Part shown: piece after piece, positions 48,337 through 57,707 of the stretch
Layout of the letters: each line of letters opens with the position of its first letter
How positions within the stretch are numbered: position 1 is the stretch's first letter
Assembly (NCBI GenBank): GCA_963663605.2
Contig: CAXXVF010000002.1
Coordinates: 2,108,001 to 2,172,000 of the forward strand
Length of the DNA: 64,000 nucleotides
From: Sporobacter sp963663605
GTDB taxonomy: Bacteria; Bacillota; Clostridia; Oscillospirales; Oscillospiraceae
Direction: 5' to 3'
Program-made: the position numbers and the translations under genes
The notes under the pieces: model-generated
Database searches by the model: none
What the model was told of the DNA's origin: nothing
The model's input: only the letters and a program-made list of their open reading frames with translations

Positions 48337-48705
48337 ATGTCAACACATAAGCTGAGCCGAACCAATGAGGACATACAGCGCGTATTGTCCTCGTTGATTC
48401 GTACGATCAAAGATCCGCGTGTCAACCAGGGTATGATGAGCATCACGGCGGTTGAGACGACGGGGGACCTTCGATACAGCAAGGTATATCTGAGCGTCAT
48501 GGGTCTCCAAAATGAGAAAGAGCTGATAAAGGGCCTGAAATCTGCTTCCGGATACCTCCGTCACGAGTTGGGGGAAGCGCTTTCACTGCGCTACACGCCG
48601 GAGCTTATCTTCGAGCTGGACAAGTCCATTGAACGCGGCGCCAATATCAGCAAAATTTTAGACGGCCTTGACGTCGCAGCGGATGAAAGGGAAGATGAAG
48701 ACTGA
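48337..48705 (+). CDS. rbfA: Ribosome-binding factor A
   Basis: A 122-residue KH-like protein for 30S maturation and cold adaptation. It begins HKLSRTNEDIQRVLSSLIRT and has DLRYSKVYLSVMG, ASGYLRHELGEALSLRYTPEL and FELDKSIERGANISKIL, all hallmarks. The gene follows infB after 33 bases. The stop lies in the start region of the next gene, with an 11-base overlap. The acidic end (DEREDED) is common. Confidence 0.95.
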   Translation: MSTHKLSRTNEDIQRVLSSLIRTIKDPRVNQGMMSITAVETTGDLRYSKVYLSVMGLQNEKELIKGLKSASGYLRHELGEALSLRYTPELIFELDKSIERGANISKILDGLDVAADEREDED

Positions 48706-49663
48706 AATGAACATCCGTGAAACGGCGCGCTGGCTTTTAGCGCGCGATAATTTTCTTATCCTGACGCACCTGCGGCCGGACGGCGATACGCTGGGAAGCG
48801 CCGCAGCGCTCGTTCGCGGGCTTGCCCGCGCGGGAAAAACAGCCTACATTCTCCACAATCCGGAGGCGACGCCCCGTTATACGACATATGTCGAAAAACA
48901 CTGGGCGCCCGAGGACTTCATACCGTCTTTTATCATTTCCGTCGATACGGCGTCGGAGGGCGTCTTTCAAATCAACGGAAAAGAGTATTTGGATAAAGTA
49001 TCGCTGTGCATCGACCATCACCCGTCCAACTCCGGTTACGCCGAGCTTTGCTGCCTGGATACTGAGAAGTCCTCCTGCGGCGAGATCATCTATGAACTCC
49101 TCCTTGAGCTCAACGGCGATATTGACGCCGAAACCGCTACATCTTTATACGTCGCGGTTTCTACGGACACCGGGTGTTTTGTTTTTGCCAATACGAACGC
49201 CAACACGCTCCGCGTAGCTTCCGAACTCGTTGATGCGGGCGCACCGATCGGCGAGCTCAACCGGGAGCTTTTCAGGAAGAAAGCTAAAAGCCGAATCCTT
49301 CTTGAAGCTATGATCACATCACGTATGGCGTTTTATTATGACGGCGCTGTCGCAATCGCAATAATAACGAGAGACATGATGAAGGAAGCCGGCGCGGGGG
49401 AAAATGAGATGGATGATGTTGCCGCCATACCCGGTTCAATTGAGGAAGTCGTCGTCGGCATCACGATCCGTGAATTGACAAGTCCGACGGACTGCAAAGT
49501 TTCCGTGCGGACGACACCGCTTGTGAACGCGAACGCGCTAAGCGCCCGGTTCGGCGGAGGCGGCCATGCGATGGCTGCCGGTTTTTCTCTGCAGGCTACA
49601 GCAGAAGAGACCAGAGACATGCTGCTGGACGCCCTGAGCGAAGTTTTCCCGCTTAAAGCATAG
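48695..49663 (+). CDS. nrnA: DHH-family oligoribonuclease/pAp phosphatase NrnA
   Basis: A 322-residue bifunctional enzyme that degrades short RNA and pAp. The DHH phosphoesterase domain has HLRPDGDTLGS near the N-terminus, DTASEGVF, CIDHHPSNSGY and YVAVSTDTG. The C-terminal DHHA1 domain holds RFGGGGHAMAAGF. In Firmicutes this gene lies between rbfA and truB, as here. I use the ATG at 48695, with AAAGGGA upstream, overlapping rbfA by 11 bases; a second ATG at 48707 is possible. Confidence 0.94.
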   Translation: MKTEMNIRETARWLLARDNFLILTHLRPDGDTLGSAAALVRGLARAGKTAYILHNPEATPRYTTYVEKHWAPEDFIPSFIISVDTASEGVFQINGKEYLDKVSLCIDHHPSNSGYAELCCLDTEKSSCGEIIYELLLELNGDIDAETATSLYVAVSTDTGCFVFANTNANTLRVASELVDAGAPIGELNRELFRKKAKSRILLEAMITSRMAFYYDGAVAIAIITRDMMKEAGAGENEMDDVAAIPGSIEEVVVGITIRELTSPTDCKVSVRTTPLVNANALSARFGGGGHAMAAGFSLQATAEETRDMLLDALSEVFPLKA

Positions 49664-49668
49664 ATTGA

Positions 49669-50538
49669 ATGAACGGATTAGCTGTCATAGATAAACCCGC
49701 GGACTGGACATCCCACGATGTTATTGCAAAGCTGCGCGGTATATTAAGAGAAAGGCGCATCGGCCACGGCGGGACGTTGGACCCGATGGCAACGGGCGTT
49801 CTGCCTGTTTTTATTGGACGTGCCACGCGCGCCGTCCCGTTTTGTGAGTCTTTTGATAAAGAGTATTTAGCCGGTCTGCGCCTCGGGGTCGTCACGGACA
49901 CCCAGGATACGACAGGACGTATACTTTCAGAATCCCGCGTCACGGTTTCAAGGGCCGACATTGAAGAAGCCGTTTTGAATTTCATTGGTGAACAATCACA
50001 GATCCCTCCGATGTATTCGGCAGTAAAAGTTGGCGGCAAGCGTCTGTATCAGCTGGCACGCAGCGGCATAGAGACAGAAAGAAAACTCCGAAAGATCACC
50101 GTCCATGCCATTGATATCCTTAATCAGTCCGGGAATGACTGGCTTCTGCGTATCAGCTGCTCAAAAGGCACTTATGTGCGCACGGTTTGTCACGATATCG
50201 GCAGGCTTTTAGGCTGCGGCGGGACTATGTGTTCGCTAAGACGCACCAGGGCAGGCATCTTCACTCTGGACGACGCCGTATCCATTCCCGATATGGAAAC
50301 CGCAGTACAGTCCGGTCAGCCTGACACCGTGATAAAGCCTGTTGATATGCTTTTTAATGCCCATCCGCCGATACGGATTGACGACAACCAAAAAAAAAGA
50401 TGCTTAAACGGCAACGATTTTTTAATTCAGGCCAAGAGCGGCCTTTACAGGGTGTATGACGCAGACGGGGTTTTTCTCATGCTGGGCCGAGTCGAAAATG
50501 ACAAAATGCTTACCGTAAAAAGCTTCTTTGATGTTTGA
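49669..50538 (+). CDS. truB: tRNA pseudouridine(55) synthase
   Basis: A 289-residue enzyme that makes pseudouridine at position 55 in the T-loop of tRNAs. The catalytic Asp38 sits in GHGGTLDPMATGVLP. Other hallmarks are GLAVIDKPADWTSHD at the N-terminus and ISCSKGTYVRTVCHDIGRLLG. A C-terminal extension (residues 230-289) is typical of the longer bacterial form. It starts six bases after nrnA; the stop lies 65 bases before ribF. It probably belongs to the rimP-infB operon. Confidence 0.97.
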   Translation: MNGLAVIDKPADWTSHDVIAKLRGILRERRIGHGGTLDPMATGVLPVFIGRATRAVPFCESFDKEYLAGLRLGVVTDTQDTTGRILSESRVTVSRADIEEAVLNFIGEQSQIPPMYSAVKVGGKRLYQLARSGIETERKLRKITVHAIDILNQSGNDWLLRISCSKGTYVRTVCHDIGRLLGCGGTMCSLRRTRAGIFTLDDAVSIPDMETAVQSGQPDTVIKPVDMLFNAHPPIRIDDNQKKRCLNGNDFLIQAKSGLYRVYDADGVFLMLGRVENDKMLTVKSFFDV

Positions 50539-50603
50539 TACAACGCTATGCAGGGCATTTGATTCTACTGTCTTAACGTCCTCCAGGCGAAAGGAATTTT
50601 TTT

Positions 50604-51503
50604 ATGCTAGAAAAAAAACGTGTGATTGCTCTGGGGTTTTTTGATGGGGTGCACATCGGGCACTCGGCATTGATGGAAAGGGTCTTGAAAATCGCAAAGG
50701 CAAAGGATTTGATGCCTTCCGTTATTACTTTTGACGCACACCCGATGAGTATGGTTTCCGGATGCCCGGTCCCGCTGATAAATTCCTGTGAAGACAGGGC
50801 GGGACTGATCCACAGGATATTTGGGATCAATAACGTCATAATCCTTCATTTTGATAAAGAATTGATGCATATGCCGTGGACGGAATTCGTCGAACGATTG
50901 TCCAGCGAGTTTAACGCGGCGCATCTTGTTGCCGGACATGATTTCCGCTTCGGCTTTAAAGGAGAAGGCGATGCCGAAAAGCTTTCAGGTAAAAGCCGGG
51001 AACTCGGTCTTGATTGCGACATAATTCCAGCTGTTAAATATAAAGGGGTCGTCAGCAGCTCGACTCATATCCGAAAGCTTATCGCCGAAGGCGATATAGA
51101 ACAGGCCAACGAGTTCCTTGGGCATCCGCACGTACTTACCGATATCGTTCACTACGGATACCGCCTCGGACGGACGCTCGGAACGCCGACGATCAATATG
51201 TGTTTTTCTGAAGGTGTATTGATCCCCGCCTACGGCGTTTATGCAACACGCGTCTATCTGGATGACGGCAGTGAGCATATGGGCGTTACGAATGTTGGGG
51301 TCAGACCGACGGTCAATAATTCCGATACCGTTACGGCGGAAACATTCATACTGGATTACAGCGGCAATTTATACGGAAAAATGGTGCGTTTGGAGTTTTT
51401 TAAAAGATTACGTCCGGAAAAACAGTTTAGCGGCGTTGAACAGCTAAAAGAACAGATTATTAAGGATTCCAAAAATGCGCGCAGTTATTTTCAAAGCGCA
51501 TAA
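50604..51503 (+). CDS. ribF: Bifunctional riboflavin kinase/FMN adenylyltransferase
   Basis: A 299-residue enzyme that converts riboflavin to FMN and FAD. The N-terminal adenylyltransferase has GFFDGVHIGHSAL (residues 11-23) as its HxGH motif and the later VSSSTHIRKLIAEGD. The C-terminal kinase domain has RTLGTPTINMCFSEGVLIPAYGVYATRV and VTAETFILDYSGNLYG. It is the last gene of the operon and is followed by a strong terminator. No FMN riboswitch is seen upstream, so regulation appears to be operon-wide. Confidence 0.97.
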   Translation: MLEKKRVIALGFFDGVHIGHSALMERVLKIAKAKDLMPSVITFDAHPMSMVSGCPVPLINSCEDRAGLIHRIFGINNVIILHFDKELMHMPWTEFVERLSSEFNAAHLVAGHDFRFGFKGEGDAEKLSGKSRELGLDCDIIPAVKYKGVVSSSTHIRKLIAEGDIEQANEFLGHPHVLTDIVHYGYRLGRTLGTPTINMCFSEGVLIPAYGVYATRVYLDDGSEHMGVTNVGVRPTVNNSDTVTAETFILDYSGNLYGKMVRLEFFKRLRPEKQFSGVEQLKEQIIKDSKNARSYFQSA

Positions 51504-51540
51504 AAAAACTGGGTTACAATTCATGTAACCCAGTTTTTTT
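51502..51540 (+). terminator. Terminator of the rimP-ribF operon
   Basis: AAAACTGGGTTAC pairs with GTAACCCAGTTTT around AATTCAT, then TTT. The A-tract on the left also makes it work for the opposite strand, where the HTH-protein gene converges. Confidence 0.92.
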
Positions 51541-51600
51541 ATCGGCCTGTAATTTGCGATGCAACCGTCAGGTGAAAAACACACTTATGCGGTCAATGCT

Positions 51601-53115
51601 CTATTTGATTTCAGCCTCGTTTTGCTCGACTTCGGCAAGAAGCTTTGCAATCTGCTTGACAACATACTCTTTGTTTTTGTAGATATACGGCGTTGTGTTC
51701 CATAGCTCCTCGAAATATTGATATAATGCCATTACGACTGTAAGCTCCTTTGTAACAAGAACCTTTGGCCCAGCGCAATGCGTATTGGAAAAATGGATCT
51801 TCAGATTCTCCTTTGCAGTGACCTCTGTTTCGCCGAGCTGCCTGAGCAGATCAGTTGATGCTATGCATAGCCTTATTTTTTCCGAGCTTATAATGATTTT
51901 AAGCATCTCCCTCAACAGACGCATAAAAACACTGTGTCCCAGTTTAATATCTTTCCCACATAAAAAGGACATCTCGTTGAGTATGATCGTGTCCTGCTTC
52001 AGCTGTTCTTTGATTCGATCAAGGTCAATGAAAAAGCAATGTGTCGACTTGCTGCTGAGTTCGCCGATCAAACTTATTTTTTCAAAATACTGCTCAAGCT
52101 CTTCGCCGTAAAACCCATTTTCCGTCAAAATATCGCGCAGTATTTTGTCCGTTACGTTGCAGGCCGGAAACGTCAGGCTCCAATGATACTCATTGTTGTC
52201 TTTTTCCAGCGCCGCAACTGTATTGTTCATATAGTCATCTTTAGTCTCATAGCTGAATTGCTCAAAAACACGCTTACTCTCGTCAAAATAACACTGCATC
52301 ATGACTTCCACATCTTTTACGAACTGAGGCTCGTGTGTTATATACGTATTGATTTCCCGAACCGATTGTTTGGTGGACCAATTGTACAGCGCAAGATGAT
52401 CCTTAACAACAAAAAAAGTATAGACCAGCTGTTCGTCTTTGTATTTGGGGATAAAATAAGCGGTTGTTCGGCCTGTAATATGCATCGGCGCCCATGTGAA
52501 TATGGATATTGCCAGGCTTTCATATGAGCTGCTTAGCGGATGTATGATCTTTATCTTGTTCTCGTCCCCGAGAAATGTCATGATTCTTACGAACCACTCT
52601 TTGAGAAATTCGGCGTTCTCGTTAAACCATTTGGTGTTTTCTGTTGAATAACACCACAGTTCCACGCCCGGCGACATATGCTGAGCGTATTTCAGTATAA
52701 ACCGAACGGCCTGACGCCTCCCGGACGTCCCGGACAGCTTGTATGTCGTTAAAAGCGATGTGCTCCTGAGATTTTTTATTTCCTCGAAATAATCCTTTTT
52801 ATTTTCCGGTTGCTCCTGAACAGAAGTCAGCCAGTCTTTTAGAAAAAGGTTGATCTCATTTTCCGTACACTTGAATATGTTCACATACTCCTGCGCCAGC
52901 ATCAGACGTATTTTAGCGAATTGATTATTGCGGTCAAGCGCCATAACATGTTTAATAATCTGATTGGTGTACAGTGAATTCGGTTTCAAGTGCCGTTTCC
53001 CGCTGCGCCATTTACTGACAAGGGAGCTGTCAATGTGTAAAAGGCCTGACAAATCTTTACCGGTTATCGCGAAACTGTCCATTAAAATACTCAGTCTGCT
53101 CTCCAAATCGATCAC
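51601..53115 (-). CDS. Large HTH-domain protein of unknown function
   Basis: A 504-residue cytoplasmic protein I do not recognise. The N-terminal 45 residues form a probable Xre-like helix-turn-helix (AITGKDLSGLLHIDSSLVSKWRSGKR). The rest is a large, mostly helical region with no catalytic motif known to me; it contains many aromatic residues and several tryptophans (LWCYSTENTKWFNENAEFLKEW, then EYHWSLTFPACNV). It converges with the ribF terminator and lies upstream of, and separate from, the ABC transporter genes, so it may or may not regulate them. Its strand is that of the transporter, but a terminator at 53203 separates the two. Confidence 0.6.
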   Translation of the reverse strand: MIDLESRLSILMDSFAITGKDLSGLLHIDSSLVSKWRSGKRHLKPNSLYTNQIIKHVMALDRNNQFAKIRLMLAQEYVNIFKCTENEINLFLKDWLTSVQEQPENKKDYFEEIKNLRSTSLLTTYKLSGTSGRRQAVRFILKYAQHMSPGVELWCYSTENTKWFNENAEFLKEWFVRIMTFLGDENKIKIIHPLSSSYESLAISIFTWAPMHITGRTTAYFIPKYKDEQLVYTFFVVKDHLALYNWSTKQSVREINTYITHEPQFVKDVEVMMQCYFDESKRVFEQFSYETKDDYMNNTVAALEKDNNEYHWSLTFPACNVTDKILRDILTENGFYGEELEQYFEKISLIGELSSKSTHCFFIDLDRIKEQLKQDTIILNEMSFLCGKDIKLGHSVFMRLLREMLKIIISSEKIRLCIASTDLLRQLGETEVTAKENLKIHFSNTHCAGPKVLVTKELTVVMALYQYFEELWNTTPYIYKNKEYVVKQIAKLLAEVEQNEAEIK

Positions 53116-53202
53116 CTTTGCCTGCCGTCAAATTATCCTGATTGTTAGTTTTATATTATATCATATACTAAAAGCCGTGTCGATAAGCGTATTCATACGG
53201 AC

Positions 53203-53236
53203 AAAAAGGGAGCCGGTCTCAAACCGGCTCCCTTTT
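53203..53236 (-). terminator. Terminator after the ABC permease gene
   Basis: AAAAAGGGAGCCGGT and ACCGGCTCCCTTTT pair across a four-base loop; both strands carry T-runs. Confidence 0.92.
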
Positions 53237-53250
53237 CTCGTGTTTTTTTG

Positions 53251-54243
53251 TTATTTACCCGCCTTAGGCGAGCGGACTTTTAACCGCCTGCGTGTTGAGA
53301 AGAAATCAAACGTCAGGGCTACCAGAAGCAAAACGCCGGATGCAACGGATTGCCAATACGGGTTGACGCCCATAACCGTCAAACCGTTGTTAAACCCGTT
53401 TATGATCAGAAGACCTATAAAACAACCAAGCATGCCGCCGGAGCCGCCGCCGAAAGATATTCCGCCGAGGATAACTGCAGTAATAGCACTAAATGTATAG
53501 TTGTTTGTCCCGTTGACGTTTCCGGATTTAAGACGGCCTGCAAGAAGTATGCCGGCTACCGAGCCTAAAAATCCGCTGTTGGCAAACAATATATAAGAAA
53601 TCCTCTTGGGATTTATCCCGGACAGGCGTGCCGCTGCCCGATTGCCGCCGCTTAGATATATGCTTCTGCCGAATTTTGTCTTAGCCAGTATGATACCGTA
53701 TATTGTGATTGCCAAAAGTGAAATGATGATTGCCACAGGCACATACTTGCCGATTTTATATGTGCCGACAAACAAAACGACCGGGTCTTTAATGGCCACT
53801 GTTTTACCGTTTGCTATAACATAAGTCAATCCTTTAGCAATAAAGGAACCTGTTGCAAGTGTCGCGATAAAGCTTTGGAATCCAAGCCCATTGACCAAAA
53901 ACGCATTGAAGAGCCCAAAGGCAATACCAAGCGCAAAACACATAATAATAACGACAAACCAGGGCAGCGCCGTGTTTTCCAGAACGACCGCCAGCAAAAC
54001 GCCGCACGTGGTGCCGACATACCCGGGCGAAAAGTCGAGTTCACCGGATATAATCAGCATGCCTTCCGCGATAGCCAGCAGCATGTAAAGTACCATCGCG
54101 TTCAGTATGTTCTTAATATTAATAAGGCTGATAAATGAACCGCCTGAGGCTAACGCAAAAAATAGAACTATGACAAATAATAATATAAGAAGCGTAAATA
54201 GTTTCGATGCTAAGAATTTTTTCGCCTTAGATGTGCTTTCCAT
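53251..54243 (-). CDS. Sugar-type ABC transporter permease (RbsC-like)
   Basis: A 330-residue polytopic protein with about nine to ten hydrophobic segments, of the ribose/galactose (CUT2) permease family. Hallmarks are AIAEGMLIISGELDFSPGYVG, NAFLVNGLGFQSFIATLAT, GNRAAARLSGINPKRISY and the C-terminal NPYWQSVASGVLLLVAL. It pairs with the ATPase gene 11 bases upstream. No periplasmic-type substrate-binding protein is encoded next to it. The substrate could be a pentose, hexose or nucleoside. The C-terminus is basic (RRRLKVRSPKAGK). Confidence 0.9.
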   Translation of the reverse strand: MESTSKAKKFLASKLFTLLILLFVIVLFFALASGGSFISLINIKNILNAMVLYMLLAIAEGMLIISGELDFSPGYVGTTCGVLLAVVLENTALPWFVVIIMCFALGIAFGLFNAFLVNGLGFQSFIATLATGSFIAKGLTYVIANGKTVAIKDPVVLFVGTYKIGKYVPVAIIISLLAITIYGIILAKTKFGRSIYLSGGNRAAARLSGINPKRISYILFANSGFLGSVAGILLAGRLKSGNVNGTNNYTFSAITAVILGGISFGGGSGGMLGCFIGLLIINGFNNGLTVMGVNPYWQSVASGVLLLVALTFDFFSTRRRLKVRSPKAGK

Positions 54244-54254
54244 GGCTTCCTCCC

Positions 54255-55751
54255 TTATTCATGCATAGCGAGTTCAAGAACACGCTCTTCTGTTGCCTCT
54301 TGACGTGCAACCTTACCTGTAATGCGTCCGTTGTACATTACGATAATGTTGTCACTGACATTCAACACTTCCGTCAGTTCCGATGATATGAAGATAACGC
54401 CGATGCCCTGCTTGGCAAAATCGCACACCATCTGGTATACCTCCGCTTTCGTACCGACGTCTATGCCTTTCGTCGGCTCGTCCAGTATCAGTATCTTCGT
54501 TACCATCTTGTCCGACGTCCAACGCCCCAGTATCACCTTCTGCTGGTTCCCGCCCGAAAGCTCAAATACCAGCTTGTCCACCGTCGGCGTCTTGATCGAA
54601 TATTTCTTCACCGCGTCGATCGTCAGCTCCGTCTCGGCTTTCTCGTCCAGGAACAACCCCTTCTTTACCTTCTCCAATACCGGCATCGATATGTTGTCCC
54701 GGATCGACCGGCCCAATACCAGTCCCTGATCTTTTCGATCCTCAGGACACAGCGCTATGCCATGGTCTATCGCGTCCTTCGGCGACTTGAAATGTACCGG
54801 CTCCCCTTCCATCCTGATCTCGCCCGATATGATCGGATCCGCTCCGAATATCGCCCGCATCACTTCCGTACGCCCCGCGCCTACCAGTCCGGCAAATCCC
54901 AATACCTCGCCTTTCCGCAGCTGGAAGCTTACGTCGTGTATGTCGTCCGTCTTCAGATTCTTTACCTCAAGCAAAACGTCCCCCATCTTGTCGTTCCGCT
55001 TTAAGTTGGCATACGTGTCCCCTATGTCCCGTCCGACCATCGCCGTGATGAGCTCTTTCTCGCTCGTCTCCGACGTCTTGAACGTCTTTACCATCCGTCC
55101 GTCTTTCAACACAACAATGTCGTCCGTTACCTGAAATATCTCCGCCATCCGGTGCGATACATACAGTATAACCTTACCCCGTTCCTTAAGCTGCTTTATC
55201 AGCTGGAACAGTATCTTTATCTCCGTATCCGTAAGCGGCGCCGTCGGCTCGTCAAACGCTATGATGTCCGAGTCCCGCCGGTACGCTTTCATGATCTCTA
55301 CCATCTGCTGGTACGCTACCGATAAACGTCCCACTATATCCGTCGGCTTGATCGGCAGCCCAAATATGTCGATGATCTCCTGCGTCCGCTTCCGCAGCTC
55401 CGCTTTGTTGATTATCCCCAGCTTGCTCGTCGGCAGATCTTCCAGAAATATGTTCTCCATAACATTCAGCGACGCCACCAGCTGACGCTCCTGATAGATT
55501 ACGCTGATACTCGCACTTATTGCCTGATATGGTGATGTAAATTTCTGTTCTTCTCCGTTTATGCTCACATATCCTTCGTCAGGCTGTAGATCTCCGCTCA
55601 GTATCTTTAACAACGTGCTCTTTCCCGCGCCGTTCTCTCCCAACAGCGCGCATACCTGGCCTCCCTCTACTCGGAAGCTTACATCCTTCAGCGCCTGTAC
55701 GCCCGGAAATGCTTTTCCCAGATTGTTGAATTCGACATACTGTTGTTCCAC
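54255..55751 (-). CDS. Sugar-type ABC transporter ATPase (RbsA/MglA-like)
   Basis: A 498-residue protein with two nucleotide-binding domains. The first has Walker A GENGAGKST (residues 38-46), LSVAYQQMVEIMKAYRRDSD and DEPTAPLTD. The second has a degenerate loop GLVGAGRTEVM, ELSGGNQQKV and DEPTKGIDVG, the usual CUT2 pattern in which only one site is active. The start is GTG at 55751 with AGGAGGTGA five bases upstream. It is the first gene of a two-gene unit with a leader of about 190 nt and a promoter at 55946. The missing binding protein is noted as a finding. Confidence 0.93.
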   Translation of the reverse strand: MEQQYVEFNNLGKAFPGVQALKDVSFRVEGGQVCALLGENGAGKSTLLKILSGDLQPDEGYVSINGEEQKFTSPYQAISASISVIYQERQLVASLNVMENIFLEDLPTSKLGIINKAELRKRTQEIIDIFGLPIKPTDIVGRLSVAYQQMVEIMKAYRRDSDIIAFDEPTAPLTDTEIKILFQLIKQLKERGKVILYVSHRMAEIFQVTDDIVVLKDGRMVKTFKTSETSEKELITAMVGRDIGDTYANLKRNDKMGDVLLEVKNLKTDDIHDVSFQLRKGEVLGFAGLVGAGRTEVMRAIFGADPIISGEIRMEGEPVHFKSPKDAIDHGIALCPEDRKDQGLVLGRSIRDNISMPVLEKVKKGLFLDEKAETELTIDAVKKYSIKTPTVDKLVFELSGGNQQKVILGRWTSDKMVTKILILDEPTKGIDVGTKAEVYQMVCDFAKQGIGVIFISSELTEVLNVSDNIIVMYNGRITGKVARQEATEERVLELAMHE

Positions 55752-55940
55752 CAGCTCACCTCCTGTTTTTTGCTCTCGCTTTCTTGGGCTTCTCCTGTCC
55801 CGGATCCTTTTTGTCCGCTACCCTGGCGACCCCCTTCTTCCCTCTTCCTATATCAATTAATTATTCTTCTCTTTTTCTTTCTTTTCGGCAGCCCGTCCGC
55901 CCGTTTCCCTGCGGCCTGCCGCCCTTGCTTGTGCTTGACC
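55752..55940 (-). other. Purine-rich leader of the ABC operon
   Basis: About 190 nt of 5' leader whose sense strand is strongly purine-biased, with GAAAAGAAAGAAAAAGAGAA near 55875 and GAAGAGGGAAGAAGGGGG near 55835. No hairpin with T-run and no known riboswitch was seen. Confidence 0.55.
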
Positions 55941-55945
55941 CTATA

Positions 55946-55973
55946 ATTATCTCTCAATCTCCTCAACTGTCAA
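55946..55973 (-). promoter_or_regulatory. Promoter of the ABC operon
   Basis: TTGACA (55968-55973) and GATAAT (55946-55951) with a 16-bp spacer on the minus strand. The transcription start would be near 55939. Confidence 0.75.
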
Positions 55974-56157
55974 TCTTATCCCCTACTTTGTCACTTTTCT
56001 GAAGTTGACAATACTTCTTGGCAACCTTGCTCCTCTAAGTGCTTTGCGCCAATTTTTTTCCTTTTTATATGTAATAGATCCCTTCGCATATCTTTTTTTG
56101 TGTTATTTACCATGCGTATAGTAATCAAAAAGATTTCTTTTAAATCAAATATGATTC

Positions 56158-56166
56158 TGGTATACT
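56158..56166 (+). promoter_or_regulatory. Extended -10 promoter of the XpaC-like gene
   Basis: TGG-TATACT with the TG of an extended -10 element; the -35 region is weak. It lies 46 bp before the XpaC-like start codon. Confidence 0.55.
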
Positions 56167-56211
56167 GAAACATATATGCGTTTTGTCAATTATTAAAGAA
56201 GGTATACGGCC

Positions 56212-57624
56212 ATGAATAACGGCTACAATAAACAAAATAATTCATACAAATCAAATGACCTGATGCCCTGGATTGTTGTCGGTATCTGCCTGTTGGTTTT
56301 CTGGCCTTTAGGCCTTGTGCTGCTGATCAAAAAACTGGATTCCGGTACGGCCGCACGTTCGAATAGGCGGCGATATGAAAACGAGCAATGGCGTCAGAAC
56401 TGGCGCTCGGAACAGGAAAAATGGCGCACCGCCTGGCGCGAGGGAAAATGGGGACAAGGCATATCGAATTTTATTGACTCTGTTTTAAATTTTGTCAATA
56501 ATGACTCACAGGACACTTCCCCCTACAATGGGTATTACCAGCGGTCTGAGCAATCCGAGCAGGCTCCGAAGCAGCCGGCAGCCTATTCACAATTGTCACC
56601 ACTGAAATCCCAGCATGCCCGGTATACAAACAACACGAAGCGAAAAGGCCCTCAAGCTCAGGAAACGGCTCAGCCGTTTGTAAATGCTGAAAAGGCAGAC
56701 GAGACGGAAAAACAGCCGAATACTCCAGGAAAGGCTCTTGCGGTCGTTTTAACGCTTTTAGGTGTAATCCTCAGCTTGGGCGGCATCGTACTGGCTTCAC
56801 TCGGCATCAGTCAATACGTCGTTCACGGACTGAGCGTGGGCAATCTTCTGATCTTTATTCTCGGCGTGTTTTGCCTGCTGGGCGGGATAAGCTGCTTTAT
56901 AACACGCGGCATTGTGCGCACACGAACACGTCGGTTTAAAAAATATGCAGCGATTATCGGCAGCAATGATGTCATCGCTGTTGCGGATATTTCCGAAACA
57001 GTAGGCGCGTCCGCGGCCAAGACACGCCGGACACTTCAATTGATGATAGACGCAGGTTACTTTGGTCCCCGTGCTTATATTGACAGCAGCCTTGACAGCC
57101 TTGTACGCTCCTTTGAAGCCGCTGAAAAAGAGCGCGCAGCACGAGCGGGCAAGACCAGCGCGGGTACGGAAGACCGCTCCGCAATAGACGGCAACCGCTT
57201 TGTGGCCGTCATCAACGAACTGCATATGCTCTGTATTAAAACATCTGATCCGACGATATGCGCGAAAATACAAAAAATCGAAGAGTTGACGGCAAAGATT
57301 TTCCGGACGGTGGAAGACAACCCGGAAAAACTGCCCCAGATCCGTCGTTTTTTAAATTTTTACTTGCCGACGACTCTCAAGCTTCTGCATTCTTATGAAA
57401 CGCTTGAGAAGCAAGGTGTTAACGGTGATAATATACAATCTGCCAAACAGAATATCGAGCGGATCCTTGACACGCTGACGACCGGCTTTGAGCAGCAGCT
57501 CGACCACCTTTTCATATCGGATAAACTGGATATCTCATCGGATATCGATGTTCTGGAAAATCTTATGCATCAAGACGGACTGACGCGTGATTCCCAGTTT
57601 TTCAAAACAGCCGGGGGAAATTAG
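56212..57624 (+). CDS. XpaC-like membrane protein
   Basis: A 470-residue protein. An N-terminal transmembrane helix (about residues 19-41) is followed by a tryptophan- and arginine-rich segment (WRQNWRSEQEKWRTAWREGKW), a low-complexity linker rich in glutamine and proline, two more membrane helices (about 180-235), a winged-helix-like segment (VADISETVGASAAKTRRTLQLMI) and a C-terminal helical domain that matches the 5-bromo-4-chloroindolyl-phosphate hydrolysis protein XpaC (LNFYLPTTLKLLHSYETLEKQ). XpaC may relate to tellurite-resistance-type TelA proteins in other genomes. No catalytic residues are evident and the function is unknown. Confidence 0.75.
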   Translation: MNNGYNKQNNSYKSNDLMPWIVVGICLLVFWPLGLVLLIKKLDSGTAARSNRRRYENEQWRQNWRSEQEKWRTAWREGKWGQGISNFIDSVLNFVNNDSQDTSPYNGYYQRSEQSEQAPKQPAAYSQLSPLKSQHARYTNNTKRKGPQAQETAQPFVNAEKADETEKQPNTPGKALAVVLTLLGVILSLGGIVLASLGISQYVVHGLSVGNLLIFILGVFCLLGGISCFITRGIVRTRTRRFKKYAAIIGSNDVIAVADISETVGASAAKTRRTLQLMIDAGYFGPRAYIDSSLDSLVRSFEAAEKERAARAGKTSAGTEDRSAIDGNRFVAVINELHMLCIKTSDPTICAKIQKIEELTAKIFRTVEDNPEKLPQIRRFLNFYLPTTLKLLHSYETLEKQGVNGDNIQSAKQNIERILDTLTTGFEQQLDHLFISDKLDISSDIDVLENLMHQDGLTRDSQFFKTAGGN

Positions 57625-57640
57625 ACGTTATTAAAACAAT

Positions 57641-57694
57641 GTAAAACATCTGGGGCAATTGCTTAAGCAGGGGCAATTGCCTCAGATGTTTTAC
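57641..57694. terminator. Bidirectional terminator between xpaC-like gene and spoVAC
   Basis: A 22-bp stem (57641-57662 and 57673-57694) with one G-U pair around a ten-base loop, with TTTTAC on both sides. It serves both converging genes. Confidence 0.85.
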
Positions 57695-57707
57695 CGTATT
57701 CATGTGT

